Source: Mixta tenebrionis
GTDB lineage: Bacteria > Pseudomonadota > Gammaproteobacteria > Enterobacterales > Enterobacteriaceae
Length of the DNA: 64,000 nt
Assembly: GCF_006517625.1 (NCBI RefSeq)
Contig: NZ_VHQI01000004.1
Coordinates: 18,771 to 82,770 of the forward strand
Direction: 5' to 3'
Shown: positions 43,375-51,594 of the stretch, in pieces
Layout of the letters: every line of letters begins with the position of its first letter
Position numbering within the stretch: the first letter of the stretch is position 1
The notes under the pieces: model-generated
Database searches by the model: none
Told to the model about the DNA's origin: nothing
Seen by the model: only the letters and a program-made list of their open reading frames with translations
Made by a program: the position numbers and the translations under genes

Positions 43375-43851
43375 TCATTGATTCAGGTAGTGACAGTATG
43401 TTTCCCGATAGTGGCGCACTTCTCCGGAAATAGCCTCAACGTCAAGCACCATCTCCATCATGCCAACCTGCTGTTGATATATTTCCGCATCAACGGCCTG
43501 CTTCACTTCATCTTCAACAATGTGATAACACTGGAGTCCTAACTGAACTCCGGCCAGAGGGCCTGCAAAAGTCGGATCGCCGTTAGTTACGGTTTCACAT
43601 GCCAGACCAGAAGCTTCGGCTTCCGCTCCTCCGAGGATTACAATCAAATCCTGCGGCGGATATTTTTCTGTTAATGTGAGAACGCGGCGCTGATTTTCCA
43701 GATCCATCGCTCCGGCGCTTGTTCAGACAAAACACTCGGTTGTGCTGAACACCACCTCAGCCCCTGCGGATTGCACGCATGCTTCTATCGCGGGGCCAGG
43801 TACACCATCCCGATCGCCAAGGATGATAATTTTTTTACTGCTGAGATTCAT
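43375..43851 (-). CDS. grdA: Glycine/betaine reductase selenoprotein A (GrdA), UGA = selenocysteine
   Basis: 158 aa when the in-frame UGA is read as Sec (clostridial GrdA 157-159). The frame starts at the ATG 43851 with [23 protein letters not shown]. Residue 43 is the UGA in [16 protein letters not shown], matching clostridial [16 protein letters not shown], and [15 protein letters not shown] and [12 protein letters not shown] follow. GrdA carries the carboxymethyl group as a selenoether between the substrate subunit and protein C, and is recycled by thioredoxin, encoded just upstream. A plain ORF search would report only the C-terminal 110 residues (from 43707). SelB and tRNA-Sec are encoded 3 kb downstream. 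I could not fold a SECIS element with certainty. Confidence 0.93.
43723..43725 (-). other. Selenocysteine codon UGA of grdA
   Basis: The minus-strand TGA lies in frame at codon 43 between GTC (Val) and ACA (Thr). Conserved GrdA sequence continues on both sides in one frame, so it is recoded rather than a true stop. Confidence 0.92.
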
Positions 43852-43878
43852 AATGCCCTCCTGTTGGTGAAAAAAACT

Positions 43879-44202
43879 TTATGCCGTGCCGTGCAGCAGC
43901 GTTTCCAGCGCCTGACGAATCTGTTCGCTATCCAGCGACTCGCCGCTCAGGTGATGCACGCGCTCGCCGTTTCGCCAGATAACAACAGAAGGCAACCCCA
44001 TCACCTTTTGCGCCATCGCCAGCCGACGGTTGCCCTGAATATTCAGGCTGCAAAACGTGACCTGCCCGCGATATGCCTCGGCAAGCTGATGGATTTCCGG
44101 CATCAGCTCTTTGCAGCGCTCGCAGCTTTCGCTCCAGAAATCAACCAGCACTACGCCATGAGCAATCGTGGCGTCAAAATTATCTTTATTAAGTTCAATC
44201 AT
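43879..44202 (-). CDS. Thioredoxin of the glycine-reductase type
   Basis: 107 aa, one thioredoxin domain. The active site is Cys27-Glu-Arg-Cys30 in FWSESCERCKEL, not the usual WCGPC. The odd motif and the run FCSLNIQGNRRLAMAQKVMGLPSVVIW are hallmarks of thioredoxins encoded in clostridial grd operons, which reduce the selenenylsulfide of GrdA. It begins 6 bp after the thioredoxin-reductase stop and ends 27 bp before the grdA start. Confidence 0.92.
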   Translation of the reverse strand: MIELNKDNFDATIAHGVVLVDFWSESCERCKELMPEIHQLAEAYRGQVTFCSLNIQGNRRLAMAQKVMGLPSVVIWRNGERVHHLSGESLDSEQIRQALETLLHGTA

Positions 44203-44208
44203 GAGATT

Positions 44209-45437
44209 TCACTCCGCAAAAATAGCTTCCGTTAACAGTTCATCATGCTGCCGGCAGCGCCGGATCTCTTCGCCATGCTGCAGACACAGCAACGTTGGCA
44301 GCTCGGTCACGCCATAGCGCATCGCCAGTCTCTGGTTTTTATAAGAATCGACCGGAACAAAGCGCCAGCCGGGATGATTAACAATCTCCTGTTCAAGCTG
44401 GGTCATGAGCTGCACGCTCTGCGGCACCGTCGGCGACCAGAACAGCACCAGCGTTTTAAACGCGCTGGCCAGTACATGCTGCTGCCAGAAAGCTTCCTGT
44501 TCGAGATACTGGCTCGCAGCGACGGCGGCGGATGCGCCATCGCCCGCAGCGGTAACCACCTGACGCAGGAATTTATTGCAGACATCGCCAACGGCGAACA
44601 CGCCGGGCAAACGCGTTTCCTGCTGTGGACTCACTTCGATATAGCCTGATTTGGTTAACGGCAGCGCCTCTTTTAGCGGCAGCAGCCAGTCGGTTTGGGT
44701 ACGGTGCCGACGAACATAAACACGCCGTTGGTAGCCAGGCGCGAGCAGGCGCCGGTTTTGACGTTTTTAACCTCGACGGCTTCCACCAGTTCATCGCCGA
44801 TAATCGCCGTTACCGTGCTGTTCCAGAGAAAAGTAATTTTTTCGTTGGCATATGCCTGTTCGCGAGCGATGCGATCGGCATCAAGATGCCCCTCATCATG
44901 AATCACTACCATCGTCAGTGAATTAACGTAGCGGGTAAGAAAAACCGACTCTTCTACCGCCGTATTGCCGGAACCAACCACCACCACATCCAGATCGGTA
45001 TAAAAATCGGCGTCGCAGGTTGCGCAATAAGAAACGCCGCGCCCGGCAAACTCTTTTTCCCCCGGAATTCCTAATACCCGCGGACGCGTACCTGTGGCAA
45101 TAATAACGCTTTTAGCCTTCAGCTCGCGGCCTTCTTTTAATTGCACCGTTTTTTGCAAACCGTTTTCGCTCAATGTCAGCGACTGCGCATGCCCCTGAAT
45201 AAATTCAGCGCCGAAATGTTTGGCGTGTTCAGTAAATTTATCCATTAACGCCGGGCCGCTGTCTTTTATTATTCCAGGATAGTTTTCCAGTTCAGAGGTA
45301 GTTAAGCACTGCCCTCCGGTTTTACGTTTTTCTTCTACAACCAGCGTTTTTAATCTGGCGCGCGCAGAATAAAGTGCAGCACTTAACCCGCCAGGGCCGC
45401 CGCCAATGATAACGACATCATATTCAGTATTATTCAT
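44209..45437 (-). pseudogene. trxB: Thioredoxin reductase with C-terminal thioredoxin-like domain, frameshifted
   Basis: FAD/NADPH disulfide reductase: GGGPGG (12-17), redox pair CATC (138-141), NADPH motif GSGNTAVEE. Reading breaks at about 44700: the frame from the ATG (45437) runs through FMFVGTVPK and stops at 44673, while the expected continuation (QTDWLLPLKEALPL, then GVFAVGDVCNK) lies in another frame to 44209. One extra C in the CCC run (plus-strand GGG, 44697-44699) would restore it. After the reductase come about 100 residues of thioredoxin-like fold whose CxxC is replaced by SPTVPQ. The frameshift could be real or a homopolymer sequencing error. First gene of the grd operon; GGAAGGGAG precedes the ATG. 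Confidence 0.82.
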
Positions 45438-45603
45438 AATAATTCTCCCTTCCGGAATAAGGATAAAAGTAAGCCCTGGTATGGCGCCAGCCAATCCAAT
45501 TCAGAAAAAGAGAGAGGAATGATGCAGTCAATAAATTACAGGAATGACTATCCCGCTGGGATAAAGCTGATTGGCATGCTGCGCCGCAGCATAAAGTGAG
45601 AGG

Positions 45604-45648
45604 TCAATAGTGAAAACGGATAAATTTTGAAGCGACGTTAAATAACAT
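45604..45648 (-). CDS. Possible 14-aa leader peptide upstream of trxB
   Basis: GGAGAG lies 4 nt before an ATG coding MLFNVASKFIRFHY and a stop. Downstream, before trxB, are two short dyads: GCTGC/GCAGC and TATCCC-AGC-GGGATA. The strong ribosome site is the only coding evidence. It may be a regulatory leader of the grd operon or chance. Confidence 0.3.
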   Translation of the reverse strand: MLFNVASKFIRFHY

Positions 45649-46026
45649 AACACTCTCCAGGATAAAAGGCGCGATTAAGATCGGTAACCTCTGGCATGCA
45701 GATAAAATAGGCTAACGCGCCGCTTTATTTTGTGATCGCTGCAAAACTATTGCATTAAAAAAAATAGCGAGCACATTTTCGCGAGAAAGATCACAGATAC
45801 TTGTAATCAAAGACAAAAGTGTTATTGCAAAGTTAAATTAAAGCCAATGGTGTAAAAATATCAAACACCATGAAAAAAAATTGTAGAAAAGCAGACTATT
45901 TCCTGCCGGTGTTTTTTATTGCTTATCTCTGGCGCGCTGAAGGCAATACAGCAGGTTGATAAGCTTATTTTCCAGCAGCGCAGCATGTTGTTTCCATTTT
46001 GCTAATACGTTTCGCTTTTTCCGCCG
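45649..46026. promoter_or_regulatory. AT-rich region upstream of the grd operon
   Basis: About 380 AT-rich bases, presumably holding the grd operon promoter. TGTGATCGCTGCAAAA (near 45731) and GATCACAG (near 45790) resemble CRP half-sites. I looked for a glycine riboswitch, which precedes some glycine genes, and saw no convincing match. Confidence 0.35.
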
Positions 46027-46380
46027 TTATCGGCTGGCGTTATTGTACGGCAAATAATATCCGCATCCTGTTTCACTCGGTAAGTAAATTAAATTGCCAC
46101 TGAACGATATTTTTCCGACATTATAAGCGTTAGCCGGCCGTCGGGCATCGCACCGTTTTTCGACAGGCATCATAGCGCTAAAACGGGCGGAGATATAATC
46201 AGGCTGCGCAGGTAAGGAGCGGGCAACATTTTCTGCCGCGCGGGCTGACAACCCAGGGCCAGCGACACGCCGCAGGGTAAGGTTACAGCTGCGACGACAG
46301 GCAGGTTTTACCAGCCAACAGACTATGACGGCGATATTGCAGCAGAGCAATAATAGCCAGTACCGGCAACGCCAGTTCAA
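46027..46380 (-). CDS. Doubtful 117-aa ORF, hydrophobic N-terminus
   Basis: It starts at a TTG inside the 3' end of the membrane-protein gene (overlap about 98 bp, other frame). A hydrophobic N-terminal stretch (WLLLLCCNIAVIVCWL) could be a signal or membrane helix, followed by a Cys-containing tail ending SETGCGYYLPY. No family recognised and no clear ribosome site. It may be an uncharacterised secreted protein or a chance frame. Confidence 0.25.
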   Translation of the reverse strand: MNWRCRYWLLLLCCNIAVIVCWLVKPACRRSCNLTLRRVAGPGLSARAAENVARSLPAQPDYISARFSAMMPVEKRCDARRPANAYNVGKISFSGNLIYLPSETGCGYYLPYNNASR

Positions 46381-46960
46381 GCAACTCTTCCTGCGAGGTT
46401 TGCAGCGCTACCAGCCAGTGCGGAGCATGCCAGCCCAGCCCATCCTTAACGATTCCCAGAGAGCGATCGAGCAGGTTAGTCAGGGCGATAAGCGCGACAA
46501 ACGCAACGACGCTAACCGCCCAGGATATGCGCTGTTTCGCCGCGCGCAGCGTCGCGCCTCCCTGACTGACCAGCAGCCAGAGGCAAGCCAGCGCCGCCGG
46601 CGCCAGCAGGCCGAACGCCATCAGCTTATCCCGCAACGGCAGATTACCCGTCCAGAAACGCAGCTTTAACATGCTCATATCCGCTATCGCCTTATGCAGG
46701 TCGGCTTCTCTGGCCATCATAGTGAGCAGCACAATTATTACGGCATAACGAATGGTTGGCTTCAGCGCCGGTACAGGCAACAGCAGCAGCAGCAGAATCG
46801 TCAGACCATAGGCGTATAGCGTTAGCTGCTCGACGATCCTCCCCTCTTCAGTGTGATAGATCAGCACGTCTGCGGGCAACCACAGCCACAGCAGCAAGGT
46901 AAACAAGGAGGTCAAAACGATAAAAAAGATAGCAAAGCGGGGATGATCAAGAGGGTGCAT
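46283..46960 (-). CDS. Integral membrane protein of unknown function
   Basis: 225 aa with about six hydrophobic helices (FAIFFIVLTSLFTLLLWLWL, YAYGLTILLLLLLPVPAL, YAVIIVLLTMMA, KLMAFGLLAPAALACLWLL, ISWAVSVVAFVALIAL, LELALPVLAIIALL). Charged loops include READLHKAIADMSMLKLRFW and HTEEGRIVEQ. No family recognised. Start: the ATG at 46960 has GGGAG 4 nt upstream; the longer open frame lacks one. It stands alone, upstream of the grd operon on the same strand. Confidence 0.75.
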   Translation of the reverse strand: MHPLDHPRFAIFFIVLTSLFTLLLWLWLPADVLIYHTEEGRIVEQLTLYAYGLTILLLLLLPVPALKPTIRYAVIIVLLTMMAREADLHKAIADMSMLKLRFWTGNLPLRDKLMAFGLLAPAALACLWLLVSQGGATLRAAKQRISWAVSVVAFVALIALTNLLDRSLGIVKDGLGWHAPHWLVALQTSQEELLELALPVLAIIALLQYRRHSLLAGKTCLSSQL

Positions 46961-47169
46961 GTTACTCCCATACAGCAGGGCCGGAAAGTGCCGGCTGAAC
47001 AGATGATAAGCGCAGATCTTATTCGCTACGAGAAGTGACCCGACGCTGACGTTGGCAGGACTGAATTCTTGCGGGCGGCCATCACCCATTAAATTCTTTT
47101 ACCTGTTGTGCTGAAACTCAGTATACAGGCTAATGGCTTTTAAACTGAAGAAAAACGGCAATAACTTAA

Positions 47170-47526
47170 TCAGCCAGCATCCAGTTGCTGATGTAAAAAT
47201 TCAGCCAGCACGCACGCCTGATTATGCTGTTCATCACGCGCGGAAAACAGCAGCGTCAGGTTTCCGGCGCGCGCCTTGTCCAGCAGCGGCTGCCAGCTGG
47301 CAGGCGTTGCAAGCAGCTGTGAACGATAGCGTTCACTAAAGCCGGAGTAATCGATCGCCTGCTGATGAAAAGCCTTACGCAGCGCAGGAGCGGGCGCGAC
47401 GCCCCTGGCCCATTCATCCAACGGCAGCGCGCTTTTTTTAATACCGCGCGGCCAGAGATAATCCACCAGAACCCGATAGCCGTCATCGGCCGCCGCCGGC
47501 TGATAAACACGTTTGCACTGAATCAT
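47170..47526 (-). CDS. DUF488 family protein (YeaO-like)
   Basis: 118 aa, single DUF488 domain: QCKRVYQPAAADDGYRVLVDYLWPRGI at the start, EWARGVAPAPALRKAF, and TLLFSARDEQHNQACVLAEFL at the end. Function unknown; the fold resembles small nucleases or phosphatases. GGAGGG precedes the ATG. It follows the PhyH-like gene by 60 bp on the same strand and may share its transcript. Confidence 0.85.
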   Translation of the reverse strand: MIQCKRVYQPAAADDGYRVLVDYLWPRGIKKSALPLDEWARGVAPAPALRKAFHQQAIDYSGFSERYRSQLLATPASWQPLLDKARAGNLTLLFSARDEQHNQACVLAEFLHQQLDAG

Positions 47527-47586
47527 TTTTCCCTCCGCCGTTCAGGTTATTCCTTTCCAGCGCCGCAGGCAAAGCGCGCTACCGGC

Positions 47587-48327
47587 TCACTTTGCCAGCA
47601 GGCGATTCATTTTCACAATCGAGCGGGTTAACAGGCTGCCGTAATGCGGATCGCCAAAGTGAAACAGCGCCGTTGCGCGACGGAACGCGGGATCGCAGGC
47701 GTCGTTAGCGTGGAACGAGCGATAGCCATAAAAAAAGTAAAGATTGCCCGGCTGGAGATGCAGCGTCAACGGCTTAACCAGCCGCTGTTTAATCGCCCAG
47801 CTTAGCAGACGACGTGACAGCCCGTTTTGCATCAGCGTTTTTTCCAGCACGTTAAGCAGTACGCTGGTACGGAAACGCCGCAGGTTAGGAAACAGCAGCA
47901 GATCGCCGCGTGCTGCTCCCTGCTGCGGGATTTCAATCGGCAGCAGCATGGTAATGGCGCTGGCATCATAGTGGAACGCGTTCGATTTCCTTTTACCGCT
48001 CTCGCCCTGTACGCAGCGCAGTACCGCCAGAACCGACTGATCGGCAAGAGAACGCTGCAGCGTTTTTTCCGCCATCATCCGCATCAGCTGGCGAAAGTCA
48101 GCGTTTTCGCTCAGATCCGCTAACGGCGTGCGATCGATTTTTTCCACGTCGCCAAAAATGGCTTGATAGCGCTGTCCGGCGCCGAAGCTAACCTCCTCAA
48201 TCCACTGGCGAAAGCGCGCCAGACCTTCCTCGGTAACCGCCTTTTCTACTACCGCATAACCCTGGGTTTCAATATCCTGTATTAACCGTGGAACAGAATG
48301 CGGATCGATGCCGGTAATAAGAGACAT
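47587..48327 (-). CDS. Phytanoyl-CoA dioxygenase-like Fe(II)/2-oxoglutarate oxygenase
   Basis: 246 aa with a cupin-like double-stranded beta-helix. The iron-binding HxD is probably His-Tyr-Asp in NAFHYDASAI. The distal His is likely in YRSFHANDACDP, with an Arg downstream (RRATALFHFGDPH). The family hydroxylates varied small molecules; the substrate is unknown here. AGGA precedes the ATG. Confidence 0.65.
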   Translation of the reverse strand: MSLITGIDPHSVPRLIQDIETQGYAVVEKAVTEEGLARFRQWIEEVSFGAGQRYQAIFGDVEKIDRTPLADLSENADFRQLMRMMAEKTLQRSLADQSVLAVLRCVQGESGKRKSNAFHYDASAITMLLPIEIPQQGAARGDLLLFPNLRRFRTSVLLNVLEKTLMQNGLSRRLLSWAIKQRLVKPLTLHLQPGNLYFFYGYRSFHANDACDPAFRRATALFHFGDPHYGSLLTRSIVKMNRLLAK

Positions 48328-48720
48328 AGTATCCTGCCCGTTAATTTTTTAATGTTAGCGACGTCTGAGCGCCTTACGAAACGTTACACCACCCTTTACA
48401 ATCCTTTTCATCATAGGAGTTCGTATCAGGAAAGAAACGCCCTGGTAAAAAATAAGAATTATTAACCTTTTGCGCCAAATTTACCCTGGCAGTAAAAGGT
48501 TAGCGAACCGTCCGGCTGCTCCCGTTTCGCTCCAGCGCGCCGGCGCCATATTGCGTTAGCCGCTGGCGTTTCGTGTCGGCCATCAACGCGTAACGCGTAG
48601 CCCAGCAGCCTCTGTCCTGACAATATCTGTAACAGGCGCCAGGCAAATGTAGTCAGGTTGTTATTAGCTCAGCAACAGGCTACCCTGCCAACGGTTGAGT
48701 TAACAGGAATACTGGCCGCT
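48328..48720. other. Intergenic region between PhyH-like and TetR genes
   Basis: It holds the two divergent promoters; no clear gene. An open frame from a TTG at 48658 would extend the TetR protein by 21 residues but has no ribosome site. Confidence 0.4.
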
Positions 48721-49368
48721 ATGGCTGAACAGGTAAAACGTAAAAACGATCCCGCTGGTTTGAAAAAGCGCATCCTTGATGGCGCGCTAAAGGCCTTTGC
48801 CGAGTTCGGTATGCAGGGGGCGCGGCTGGAACAGATTGCAGGCTATGCGCAGACCACTAAGCGGATGGTGATCTATCACTTCGGCAATAAAGAAAACCTC
48901 TACATTGCGGTACTGGAACTGGTGTATCAGCAAATTCGCCAACATGAGACCGGGCTTAATTTAACCGCGATGCCGCCGGAAGAGGCGATAACGCGGTTGG
49001 TGGAAGAGAGTTTCGACTACCACGCCTCGCACGCTGATTTTATGCGTCTGGTCTGTAGCGAAAACCTGCTGCGCGGGCGCTATATCACCCGGTCGCCGCG
49101 CATTAAGGCGCTGAATCGCAGCGCGCTTGATGTACTGGACGATATTCTGACGCGCGGGCAGCAGGCGGGACTGTTTTATGAGCATGTGGATACGCTGGAC
49201 GTACATCGTTTAATCAGCAGTATCTGCGTCCATCACGTTTCAAACCGCTACACCTTTAACGCGCTGTTCAGCCCCGATAACGCGGAGGCAGAGAGCATCA
49301 AACGCAACCGCCAGCTGGCGGTAACGGCCACGCTGCGCTATCTGCGTCGTCCGGACGCCTCGCGTTAA
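48721..49368 (+). CDS. TetR-family transcriptional regulator
   Basis: 215 aa. The N-terminal HTH is clear: KKRILDGALKAFAEFGMQGARLEQIAGYAQTTKRMVIYHFGNKENLYIAVLE. The C-terminal all-helical domain (about residues 80-210) resembles the RutR/NicS-type sensor with YHASHADFMRLVCSENLL. Ligand unknown. Start at the ATG 48721, though its ribosome site (AGGAA, 12 nt away) is weak. It stands alone, and targets cannot be inferred with confidence. Confidence 0.83.
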   Translation: MAEQVKRKNDPAGLKKRILDGALKAFAEFGMQGARLEQIAGYAQTTKRMVIYHFGNKENLYIAVLELVYQQIRQHETGLNLTAMPPEEAITRLVEESFDYHASHADFMRLVCSENLLRGRYITRSPRIKALNRSALDVLDDILTRGQQAGLFYEHVDTLDVHRLISSICVHHVSNRYTFNALFSPDNAEAESIKRNRQLAVTATLRYLRRPDASR

Positions 49369-49419
49369 AACCATTCCAGTCGAGTTAAAGCCCTTGCCGG
49401 CGGCGTTTGCTTATACCGG

Positions 49420-51249
49420 CTACAGCAGATCGCGCCATGACATAATCAATGCCGCCGGAAGCGGATCGGCGCGCAGCGCCGGCGCCGGTTGCCAGCCGTC
49501 CCATGCGGCGAAGGCAGAAAAATCCAGCCCGGTCAGGCTTTGTAGCCCGCTTACCGTCACCCGAAACTCATCCACCTGCGGCACGTTCTCCTGCTGCCCC
49601 TGGGCGATGATCCGACGCGGCTCGTCCAGCAGGTTCGCCTGGCTGACCAGCAGCGCGGTTGCCTGCGGCTTCCCTTCCGGCCCCAGCCGCAAAACCACTT
49701 TCCAGTACATCAGCGGTACTTTTACCCCGCCATACTGCCGCCATTGCTCATTGAGCACCGGGCCGGTAAGCACCGTGATTCGCTTTTTACTTTGCAGGAC
49801 GCCATATTCCAGAATATAACGCTCCACGCCCTGCCAGTATTGCAGGCTCTGATTAAAACGAAAATGCTGCGGCGAACAGTTGGTAAAATGAAAGGTATCT
49901 TTATTAGCGCGTACCGCTTCCTGCGGCGTCCCCCAGCAAGGATCGCTGCGACGGGTCAGATGACCGCGATCGAACCAGCGGCTGAATTCGCGATAGAACG
50001 ACTGCACCAGATAATAGCGGCTGTCTATCCGGCTATCTTCATACCAGCTGTCGGCTTCCGGCAGCAGCGCGGGTTGCCCGCTATCACGCTTAATATCAAT
50101 GTAGCGCGCGCCGTCAATATTGGTGGCGGTAAGAAAGGCGATGCGCCGCGTCGCACAGATCGCCAGCGAAAAGTTTTGATAGTCGAGGATTGCCGCCGTG
50201 CCGGTGGCGCCGGATCGCAAGGGCGCGACCTCTGCCGTTCTGGGGGCGATAATACGCGCCAGCGTAATCTCGTCGCTGTTAATAAAGTCTGGCTGGTAGC
50301 CGTTACGATTAGCGTAGTTGACGTCCGGCGCCGCCTGCGCCGTCAGCATCAGGTTATTTTCACCGCGCAACGCGGCAATCAAACGCTGCCGTGCTGACGG
50401 CGCAAGCCCGATAGCTTCGCCTTTCAGCCAGTCAACCAGCGCGCTGGCGCGGATACCTTCATTTACCAACGCGCCGCTCTCATCCTGCGCTGCGCCGTGA
50501 TGTAACGCCACCAGCTGCCAGCTGTCATTAAAAACCGGCGCGCCGGAAGAGCCTTCATCGGTATCCGCCGTATAGTGCAGTACGTTAGCCGCTGCGCTGC
50601 CCGCCGCGCCGCGCGCCAGCAAAAAGTTATCGCGCAGCGCCACCTGCTGAGCCATGCCGCCGGGATGCTGAATAATATTTACCGCCATGCCTAACCGGTG
50701 CTTATCGGCACGATCGCTGAGAACGATAGCGCCCAGCTGCGTTAAATCCGCCTCGCCAGTCAGCCTTTCCCCCAGCGCCACCAGCGTGCAGTCCAGCGCC
50801 TCCGTCGGGCTGGCAAGCCAGAAGCTGTCCGCATCCAGCCTATAGCAAGCGGTAGCCGGCGCCTCGCCCCGCTCATTCAACCAGTAGCCGAATTCCACGC
50901 TATAGCTGGCGGCGCGTTGACGATCCGGCAACACATGACAACAGGTAAGCAGCAGCCCGGCGCCGATTAAAAAAGCGGTGCCTTTGGGAACGCCGTCTTC
51001 ACGTACCAGCGCTACCGCCCGCGACTGACGCATGCCCTGCTGTAAAAAAGCGACAGGTAAAAAATCGGCGTCAGGGCCAGTAATCGCCGTCTGCTCAGTC
51101 AGATATTGAAACGCGTAGCGCTGCGCGCGCCGGTGGTCCGGCTCGGCCTGCTCCGCCCGGCCTCTGGCTATCGCCTGTACGCTCTGTTTACGCCGGGCTG
51201 AGGTTAGCGCCAGCCGCTCCCTTACCAGATTTTCCACCTGTGACTTCAT
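49420..51249 (-). CDS. Trypsin-like protease fused to DNA/RNA non-specific endonuclease
   Basis: 609 aa, two enzyme domains, no signal peptide, so cytoplasmic. The N-terminal domain (about 75-285) is a V8/trypsin-like serine protease with the triad His105 (LLLTCCHVL), Asp153 (ALDCTLVAL) and Ser235 (EGSSGAPVF). The C-terminal domain (about 340-585) is a NUC/Endonuclease_NS nuclease with DRGH (427-430; His is the general base) and metal-ligand Asn457 and Asn466 in FHFTNCSPQHFRFNQ. All catalytic residues are present. This fusion recalls effectors of antiphage defence, in which the protease may control the nuclease (inference). AAAGGA precedes the paired ATGs. It lies 182 bp from a tRNA-Asn, a common place for defence genes. 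Confidence 0.88.
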   Translation of the reverse strand: MKSQVENLVRERLALTSARRKQSVQAIARGRAEQAEPDHRRAQRYAFQYLTEQTAITGPDADFLPVAFLQQGMRQSRAVALVREDGVPKGTAFLIGAGLLLTCCHVLPDRQRAASYSVEFGYWLNERGEAPATACYRLDADSFWLASPTEALDCTLVALGERLTGEADLTQLGAIVLSDRADKHRLGMAVNIIQHPGGMAQQVALRDNFLLARGAAGSAAANVLHYTADTDEGSSGAPVFNDSWQLVALHHGAAQDESGALVNEGIRASALVDWLKGEAIGLAPSARQRLIAALRGENNLMLTAQAAPDVNYANRNGYQPDFINSDEITLARIIAPRTAEVAPLRSGATGTAAILDYQNFSLAICATRRIAFLTATNIDGARYIDIKRDSGQPALLPEADSWYEDSRIDSRYYLVQSFYREFSRWFDRGHLTRRSDPCWGTPQEAVRANKDTFHFTNCSPQHFRFNQSLQYWQGVERYILEYGVLQSKKRITVLTGPVLNEQWRQYGGVKVPLMYWKVVLRLGPEGKPQATALLVSQANLLDEPRRIIAQGQQENVPQVDEFRVTVSGLQSLTGLDFSAFAAWDGWQPAPALRADPLPAALIMSWRDLL

Positions 51250-51384
51250 CATTCCTTTCGCCTTGCAGAGATATCACTCAGTAACCATAGTCAGATTTAC
51301 GCCGGCTGGCATGCCGATCGTATCGCTATCGGGGAAACGCTGCTGAATTCTTCAGCAGTCAGATGACTTTTCGCGAAACAGGCT

Positions 51385-51413
51385 TTGACAACGTCTGACG
51401 CCCTCGATATTAT
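51385..51413 (+). promoter_or_regulatory. Sigma-70 promoter of the second tRNA-Asn
   Basis: TTGACA (51385-51390), a 17-bp spacer, TATTAT (51408-51413) and the GC-rich discriminator GCGCCCC. The CAGGCTTTGACA block matches that of the first tRNA-Asn. Confidence 0.9.
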
Positions 51414-51431
51414 GCGCCCCGTTCACACGAT

Positions 51432-51507
51432 TCCTCTGTAGTTCAGTCGGTAGAACGGCGGACTGTTAATCCGTATGTCACTGGTTCGAGTCCAGTCAGA
51501 GGAGCCA
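51432..51507 (+). tRNA. tRNA-Asn (GUU), second copy
   Basis: 76 nt with encoded CCA, identical to the gene at 36169. The sequence after the CCA differs from that behind the first copy, as expected where separate insertions or deletions have occurred. Confidence 0.98.
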
Positions 51508-51518
51508 AATTCAGAAAA

Positions 51519-51544
51519 AGCAGATGCCTGGCGTCTGCTTTTTT
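51519..51544 (+). terminator. Terminator of the second tRNA-Asn
   Basis: AGCAGA / TCTGCT, extended by a T-G and a G-C pair, is followed by TTTTT. It closely resembles the hairpin at 4-27. Confidence 0.85.
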
Positions 51545-51594
51545 GCTTTCTGCCAGCGATGCCTGGGCTACCTTGCCTTACGGTCTGGCGCTTT

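Noticed and set aside
43375..43707. Stand-alone 110-aa ORF starting at MDLENQ
   Set aside because: It is the C-terminal two thirds of GrdA. The true frame starts at 43851 and passes through a UGA that is a selenocysteine codon.
45438..46026. Glycine riboswitch upstream of the grd operon
   Set aside because: It was looked for because of the glycine-reductase genes, but no convincing tandem aptamer core was found.
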